The position numbers and the translations under genes are program-made. From NCBI RefSeq assembly GCF_002291145.1, contig NZ_NTGE01000131.1, positions 1 to 57,379 on the forward strand: a stretch of DNA of 57,379 nucleotides. The letters run 5' to 3'. Source of the DNA: Streptomyces sp. SA15 (GTDB taxonomy: Bacteria; Actinomycetota; Actinomycetes; Streptomycetales; Streptomycetaceae). The notes below the pieces were generated by a model, which did not search any database, was not told the origin of the DNA, and saw only the letters and a program-made list of their open reading frames with translations. Within the stretch, counting starts at the first letter, position 1. Each line of letters starts with the position of its first letter. This document shows, piece after piece, positions 52,395 through 57,379 of the stretch.

Positions 52395-53384
52395 TCAGGA
52401 TGCGACGTCGACGAGCGCTTGGAGCAGGCGCCGGGGGTCCTCCGCAAGTCTGTTGCAGACGTACAGCCACCATTCGGTGCCGAAGACGACGTACTCACGG
52501 GTGGGGTGGCCGTGCTGGGCCATGGCGTCGAGACGGTCGGGGCCGAGTCCGAGGAGCGTCTCGAATTCCCAGGGGGCCCTCTCGTGGCCCTTCCCTCCGA
52601 GGTGATGGTCGATGCGGTGGATCAGATCCCAGTCGTGGGTGGCGAAGGAACAGAGGTGGCCGGAGTCGGCCAGTTGTTCCGCGTAGGTGAGGTAGGCGGT
52701 CCTCAGAGCAGGGTCTTCGCGCCGGTAGGCGACGGTCTCGGGTTCGAGGAAGGCGCCCTTGACCAGGCGGATGCGGCCGGGGCGAGCGAGGAGTTCAGCC
52801 AGGTCGTCGCCCGTGCGGTGCAGTCGCGCCTGAACCGTGATGCCGATGTGGTCGAACCGTCGGCACAGGTCGCGGTGGACGGCGAGCACGGCATCCGTGC
52901 GGTCGGAGCCTTCGGCCGAGATGACCATCTCCCGGCCGCTGTCGGCGGTGGCCCGTGCGACGCGGGATGCGTTGGCCAGGGCGAGTTCCTCGTCGACGGC
53001 GAGACCGATGTGGGAGAGGTCCAGGGAGATCGAGCAGCCGGGCGGCAGAAGCCGGGCCGCGTCCAGGAACACCTCGGTCTCGGCCGTGGCCCGCTGCGCG
53101 TCGCGGCAGCTTTCTCCCATGTACTCGACGTTCACGCGGTGACCGGCGGCGATGATGTGCTCCGCGCGGTCCAACGCTTCGGTGAGCCTCTCGCCGGCCA
53201 CGAACCGTTGGGCGACCTTGCGAGCCAGGCGGCCCAGAACCGGGTCTGTCGGGATGCTCCACTTCAAGTCCTCGTCGAGCGCGAGCGTGTGGAGAACCTG
53301 GGCCGCCTGGGCCGAAAGGGCGGCATCGGCAGAGGCCTGGAAGGCCGACTCGGGGCGTATGGCTGTAGGAAGGGCGTGTGGCAT
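52395..53384 (-). CDS. Proline dehydrogenase family protein
   Basis: 329 residues with the FAD-dependent proline dehydrogenase barrel: ISLDLSHIGLAVDEELALANASR, ITVQARLHRT, IRLVKGAFLEPE (family RLVKGAYxE), CSFATHDWDLIHR, and WEFETLLGLG with FGTEWWLYVCNRLAEDP at the end. Known reaction: oxidation of L-proline to pyrroline-5-carboxylate, electrons to quinone. No P5C dehydrogenase lies next to it. Divergent from a GlxA-type regulator, which is likely to control it. Start by the first ATG of the frame. Confidence 0.9.
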   Translation of the reverse strand: MPHALPTAIRPESAFQASADAALSAQAAQVLHTLALDEDLKWSIPTDPVLGRLARKVAQRFVAGERLTEALDRAEHIIAAGHRVNVEYMGESCRDAQRATAETEVFLDAARLLPPGCSISLDLSHIGLAVDEELALANASRVARATADSGREMVISAEGSDRTDAVLAVHRDLCRRFDHIGITVQARLHRTGDDLAELLARPGRIRLVKGAFLEPETVAYRREDPALRTAYLTYAEQLADSGHLCSFATHDWDLIHRIDHHLGGKGHERAPWEFETLLGLGPDRLDAMAQHGHPTREYVVFGTEWWLYVCNRLAEDPRRLLQALVDVAS

Positions 53385-53482
53385 GGGGCGAGGCTTTCAG
53401 GGGCCGAGGCACCAGCGGGAGTGGCAGAAATGACGGGTAGGCTGAAATTCCCGCCATGGCGGCAAGAGGGGGAGTGGAACCG

Positions 53483-54493
53483 ATGCGCGATGTGGCTGTT
53501 CTGGCTCTCGAAGGCAGCCATGCCTTCGAGCTGGGCGTCTTCTGCGAGGTCTTCGGTATTGACCGCGGTGACGACAGTTTGCCGGTCTACGACTTCGCTC
53601 TCGTCTCGGCCACGGGTGGCAGTGTGCCCACCCGGCACGGCTTCGACGTACGGGTCCGTCATGGCCTTGAGAGGCTCTCTTCAGCCGATCTGATCTGCGT
53701 GCCTGCCTACGATCGAGATGTGCGGCAGCCGGAGCACCTCACCGAGGCGCTGGGTGCCGCGGTCGAGCGAGGCGCCCGCGTTCTGAGCATCTGTACGGGC
53801 GCCTTCCTCCTTGGCGAAGCCGGCCTCCTGAACGGGCGGCGCTGTACCACCCACTGGCGCTACACCGAGGACCTCGCCCGCCGCCACCCGCAGGCCCTCG
53901 TCGAGTCGGATGTGCTGTATGTCGACGAGGACCCGGTCATCACCGGGGCCGGTACGGCCGCCGGTGTGGACACCTGCCTGCATCTGGTTCGCAAGGAACA
54001 CGGCAGTTCCGTCGCCAACGCCATCGCCCGACGGATGGTCGCTCCCCCGCACAGAGAAGGCGGCCAGCGTCAATACCGCGAACGCCCTCAGCCTCGAGAG
54101 GGCACCGGCTCCCTCACGCCCGTCCTCGCGTGGATCGAGGCCAACCTGGACCAGGAACTGACGGTCGAGGCGATGGCCCGCCGTGCCCACGTGTCCCCAC
54201 GCACCCTTGCCCGCCGCTTCCAGGAGGAGACCGGAACGACTCCGTTGCAGTGGGTGACCGGACAGCGCGTCCTGCTCGCCCAGCACCATCTCGAGAGCAC
54301 CGACGATCCGATCACCGTGATCGCCGGGCGCACCGGCTTCGGAACCGTCGACAACTTGCGCCACCATTTCATCCGGCGAGTGGGCATCACGCCCCAGGGC
54401 TACCGACGCACCTTCCGTACACCACACAACCGCCCCTCTCCCCACCAAATCCGGTCGGGCAGTCTTCCTACTGAGAAGGCGGACTCAGCCTGA
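53483..54493 (+). CDS. GlxA-family transcriptional regulator (DJ-1/PfpI-like and AraC domains)
   Basis: 336 residues from the ATG at 53483, with GGGGGAG upstream. Residues 1-190 are a DJ-1/PfpI-like domain (VAVLALEGSHAFELGVFCEVFG, VLSICTGAFLLGEAGLLNGRRCTTHW with the nucleophile-elbow Cys). From about 220 two AraC helix-turn-helix motifs follow (TVEAMARRAHVSPRTLARRFQEETGTTPLQWV and DPITVIAGRTGFGTVDNLRHHF). Such regulators commonly control amino acid or choline/betaine catabolism. Divergent from proline dehydrogenase across a 98-bp gap. Confidence 0.92.
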   Translation: MRDVAVLALEGSHAFELGVFCEVFGIDRGDDSLPVYDFALVSATGGSVPTRHGFDVRVRHGLERLSSADLICVPAYDRDVRQPEHLTEALGAAVERGARVLSICTGAFLLGEAGLLNGRRCTTHWRYTEDLARRHPQALVESDVLYVDEDPVITGAGTAAGVDTCLHLVRKEHGSSVANAIARRMVAPPHREGGQRQYRERPQPREGTGSLTPVLAWIEANLDQELTVEAMARRAHVSPRTLARRFQEETGTTPLQWVTGQRVLLAQHHLESTDDPITVIAGRTGFGTVDNLRHHFIRRVGITPQGYRRTFRTPHNRPSPHQIRSGSLPTEKADSA

Positions 54494-54632
54494 CGAGCGG
54501 CGTAGGGCGTAGGCGACGGTCTCCCGAGCCCGAACGAAACGGCCCACAGCCACGGCTTCCCCCGGCTCCGTGCGGAGCCGGGCCCGAACTTGATGTACGG
54601 GGCGGCGTCCGCAGGGCCTTTCGCACAAGTCT

Positions 54633-54648
54633 ATGTTCAAACGAACAT
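54633..54648. promoter_or_regulatory. Palindromic operator before the DeoR-family gene
   Basis: ATGTTC and GAACAT arms with an AAAC centre, about 22 bp before the start codon of the DeoR-type gene. GTTCAAACGAAC resembles the TTCG/CGAA-type sites of DeoR/GlpR regulators, so autoregulation is likely. Confidence 0.55.
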
Positions 54649-54669
54649 TGGCATGTTAGAAAGGTTGTC

Positions 54670-55455
54670 ATGGGTGTCGCCGATCGTTTGGATCTGACCC
54701 TGCGGTTGGTGCAGGGCTCCGGCCAGGTGTCCGTGTCGGAGCTCTCCCAGCGTCTGGGGGTCTCGGAGATGACCGTGCGCCGCGACCTGGACGCGCTGGA
54801 GCGGCAGAGCCTGGTACGCCGGGTGCACGGCGGGGCGGTCGCCAACCGTCCCCGCGAGCAGGGGGGAGGGTTCGCCGCACGGGAACAGTGGCAGACCGCC
54901 ACCAAGGACCGTCTGGGTGCGGCCGTGGCGGCGATGGTTGAGCCCGGATCACGCGTGCTGCTGGACGCCGGGACCACCACCGTGCACGTCGCGGAGCACC
55001 TCGCCGAACGCGCCCCGCTGACGGTCGCCGTACTGAGCCTGCAGACGGCGCTGCGCCTGGCGGACCGCCCGGGGATCGACCTCCTCGTCGTGGGAGGACG
55101 CTCCCGCCAGGGGGAACGCTCGCTCGTGGGGCCGCTCGCGCTGCGCACGCTGGAGTCGCTGAGTTTCGACTGCTTCGTGATGTCCATCGGCGGCGTGCAC
55201 GCCGAGCACGGCTGGTCGGAGTTCTCCCTGGACGACGCGGCCGTCAAACAGGTCGGGCTCGCCCAGTCCGCCCGCACGGTCACCGTCGCGGACGCCACCA
55301 AACTCGGCGTGAGGGCCTTCAGCCAGGTCGCTGCGCTCAACGCCGCCGATCACTTCGTCACCGACGCCGCCGCCGAAGACCCGCAGACCCATCCCAACGG
55401 GCCGGCCACCCTCAAGGCCCTGCGGCAGTCGGGTGTCGAGACCCAGCTTGTCTGA
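54670..55455 (+). CDS. DeoR/GlpR family transcriptional regulator
   Basis: 261 residues. The N-terminal DeoR winged helix is GQVSVSELSQRLGVSEMTVRRDLDALERQSLVRRVHGGAV. The sensor domain has SRVLLDAGTTTVHVAEHL, LLVVGGRSRQGERSLVGPLA and DATKLGVRAF, the phosphosugar-isomerase-like fold of this family. It probably senses a sugar phosphate or nucleotide sugar and controls the two genes downstream, which begin 37 bp later. Confidence 0.93.
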   Translation: MGVADRLDLTLRLVQGSGQVSVSELSQRLGVSEMTVRRDLDALERQSLVRRVHGGAVANRPREQGGGFAAREQWQTATKDRLGAAVAAMVEPGSRVLLDAGTTTVHVAEHLAERAPLTVAVLSLQTALRLADRPGIDLLVVGGRSRQGERSLVGPLALRTLESLSFDCFVMSIGGVHAEHGWSEFSLDDAAVKQVGLAQSARTVTVADATKLGVRAFSQVAALNAADHFVTDAAAEDPQTHPNGPATLKALRQSGVETQLV

Positions 55456-55491
55456 CACACCGTCACCCACCTCTCACCAAGGAGCAGTTCT

Positions 55492-55869
55492 GTGCCTACC
55501 GCCGCGCGCTCGCTGATGATCCTGGTCGCCGGACCGTACCGGTCGGGTACCGGCGACGACCCGCACAAGCTCAAGGCGAACGTCCGGGCCATGAACGAGG
55601 TCGCCCTGAAGCTCTTCCGCGCCGGTCACCTAGGAGTCACCGGTGAGGCCCTCGCCCTGCCGCTGCTGGAGACCGCCGGCAGCACCGGCCCCGGTGACGC
55701 GGCCTACGAGGAGATCTTCCACCCCGTCGCCGAGCAGCTGCTGGCCCGCTGCGACGCGGTGCTGCGGATCGGCGGCCCGTCCGAGGGCGCCGACCGGATG
55801 GTCGCCAAGGCACGCGCCTGGGGCAAGGCCGTGTACACCAGCCTCGACGACGTCCCGGCCGCCCGGTGA
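55492..55869 (+). CDS. DUF4406-like / nucleoside 2-deoxyribosyltransferase-fold protein
   Basis: 125 residues, GTG with AAGGAG upstream. It begins SLMILVAGPYRSGTGDDPHKL and later has EGADRMVAKARAWGKAVYTSLDDVP, the pattern of the nucleoside deoxyribosyltransferase-like fold (AGPY nucleotide loop; the Asp/Glu residues near the centre could be the active site). Function not established. GTGA overlap with the Nudix gene, so the two act together, perhaps in nucleotide or nucleotide-sugar turnover. Confidence 0.75.
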   Translation: MPTAARSLMILVAGPYRSGTGDDPHKLKANVRAMNEVALKLFRAGHLGVTGEALALPLLETAGSTGPGDAAYEEIFHPVAEQLLARCDAVLRIGGPSEGADRMVAKARAWGKAVYTSLDDVPAAR

Positions 55870-56531
55870 CCGCGGGCATCGACACACCGGACCGGCGCGG
55901 CCGCACCGGCCTGGACCGGCATGGCCGCGAGCTGACCGGTAATCCGCGAGTGCGGATCGTCGACGTGGAGGTCCTCTCCTGCGACTGGTACGTCCTGCGC
56001 AAGACCACCTTCGACTACCAGCACGGCGACGGCCACTGGAGCCGCGAACAGCGCGAGACCTACGACCGCGGCGACGGTGCCACGATCCTCCTCTACAGCA
56101 CCGATCGCGAAGCCGTCCTGCTGACCCGTCAGTTCCGCTTGCCCGCCTACGTCAACGGGCATCCCGACGGGATGCTGCTGGAAACGGCGGCCGGCCTGCT
56201 GGACGGTGACACCCCCGAGGAGGCCATCCGCAGGGAGGCGGCCGAGGAGACGGGACACGTCATCGGGACGGCCGAGCACCTCTTCGACGTCTACATGAGT
56301 CCCGGCTCGGTCACCGAACGCCTGCACTTCTTCGCCGCCCCCTACCGGGCCACGACCGCAACGGCGACGCCGGGGGGCGTCGCCGAGGAGGGCGAGGACA
56401 TCACCGTCGTGGAGCTGCCCTTCCTTAAGGCGCTGGCCATGATCCGCAACGGCGAGATCGCCGACGCCAAGACCATCATGCTGCTGCAGTGGGCGGCCCT
56501 GGACGGCCCGTTCATGCACACCGGTCGGTGA
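55866..56531 (+). CDS. Nudix hydrolase (NudK/ADP-ribose pyrophosphatase-like)
   Basis: 221 residues, GTG overlapping the previous stop. The Nudix box is at about 106-135: AAGLLDGDTPEEAIRREAAEETGHVIG, a full GX5EX7REUXEEXGU-type helix apart from the first Gly position. It is preceded by REAVLLTRQFRLPAYV and followed by SPGSVTERLHFFAAPY, as in GDP-mannose/ADP-ribose hydrolases. It would split a nucleoside diphosphate sugar. End of the DeoR operon. Confidence 0.9.
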   Translation: MTAGIDTPDRRGRTGLDRHGRELTGNPRVRIVDVEVLSCDWYVLRKTTFDYQHGDGHWSREQRETYDRGDGATILLYSTDREAVLLTRQFRLPAYVNGHPDGMLLETAAGLLDGDTPEEAIRREAAEETGHVIGTAEHLFDVYMSPGSVTERLHFFAAPYRATTATATPGGVAEEGEDITVVELPFLKALAMIRNGEIADAKTIMLLQWAALDGPFMHTGR

Positions 56532-56692
56532 CGGACGCACAGCCCGACGGCAGCGCGAACCCGCCTCGGCACATCATCGCCTCCGGACCGGCGTTCGGGG
56601 GCTCACCCGGCACGCTGTTCGACGCGCGGTGGCCCGCCGGATTTTCCGGTTGCCCCGTTTTCATATGGCCCGTGCGGTGGACAATTAGGGGC

Positions 56693-57379
<687 letters not shown>

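Overview
The window is high-GC actinobacterial DNA, almost certainly a Streptomyces chromosome. The evidence is the strong third-position G/C bias, GTG and TTG starts, many ATGA/GTGA/TGATG gene overlaps, and close resemblance to Streptomyces families such as alditol oxidase AldO, XRE-TPR regulators and DUF456. No rRNA, tRNA or intact transposon was seen.

Layout. 1-9 kb: transport and redox genes. These are an edge-truncated FAD oxidoreductase, an MFS exporter, a DHA2 exporter plus FMN reductase divergent from a TetR gene across a duplicated palindromic operator, and a coupled four-gene run of an ABC-2 exporter plus another MFS protein. 9-17 kb: a galactoside-utilisation locus with a ROK regulator, a solute-binding lipoprotein, two permeases and a GH2 beta-galactosidase. 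It also holds a 101-codon relic that joins the head of a GH30-like galactanase to the tail of a CBM13 lectin. The ROK gene and the transport operon share a promoter/operator motif. 17-23 kb: alditol oxidase divergent from a 2-hydroxyacid dehydrogenase, an unrecognised radical SAM protein, and a membrane protein with a sigma-4-like region inside and a CBM2 outside.

22.9-31.2 kb is an accessory cassette: XRE-TPR regulator, HTH-SUMF1 protein, class IV aminotransferase, anti-sigma-like ATPase, then a coupled run of Fe/2-oxoglutarate dioxygenase, B12-type radical SAM protein and a second MurG-like glycosyltransferase. I do not recognise this combination; it is the best candidate here for an undescribed pathway.

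31.2-47.5 kb is a complete type I-E CRISPR-Cas locus: cas3-cas8e-cse2-cas7-cas5-cas6-cas1-cas2, every junction overlapping, flanked by two large outward-facing arrays (39 and about 50 repeats, plus decayed ends). Both arrays have the same repeat and share a leader motif at identical spacing. A two-repeat remnant lies 1 kb beyond the second array.

47.6-57.4 kb is ordinary chromosome: rsgA, an Ada/AlkA fusion with ogt, an F420-type oxidoreductase, a DUF456 protein, a frameshifted LuxR-type pseudogene, proline dehydrogenase divergent from a GlxA-like regulator, a DeoR-nucleotide-hydrolase operon, and an edge-truncated proline-rich protein gene interrupted by a 49-base run of C.
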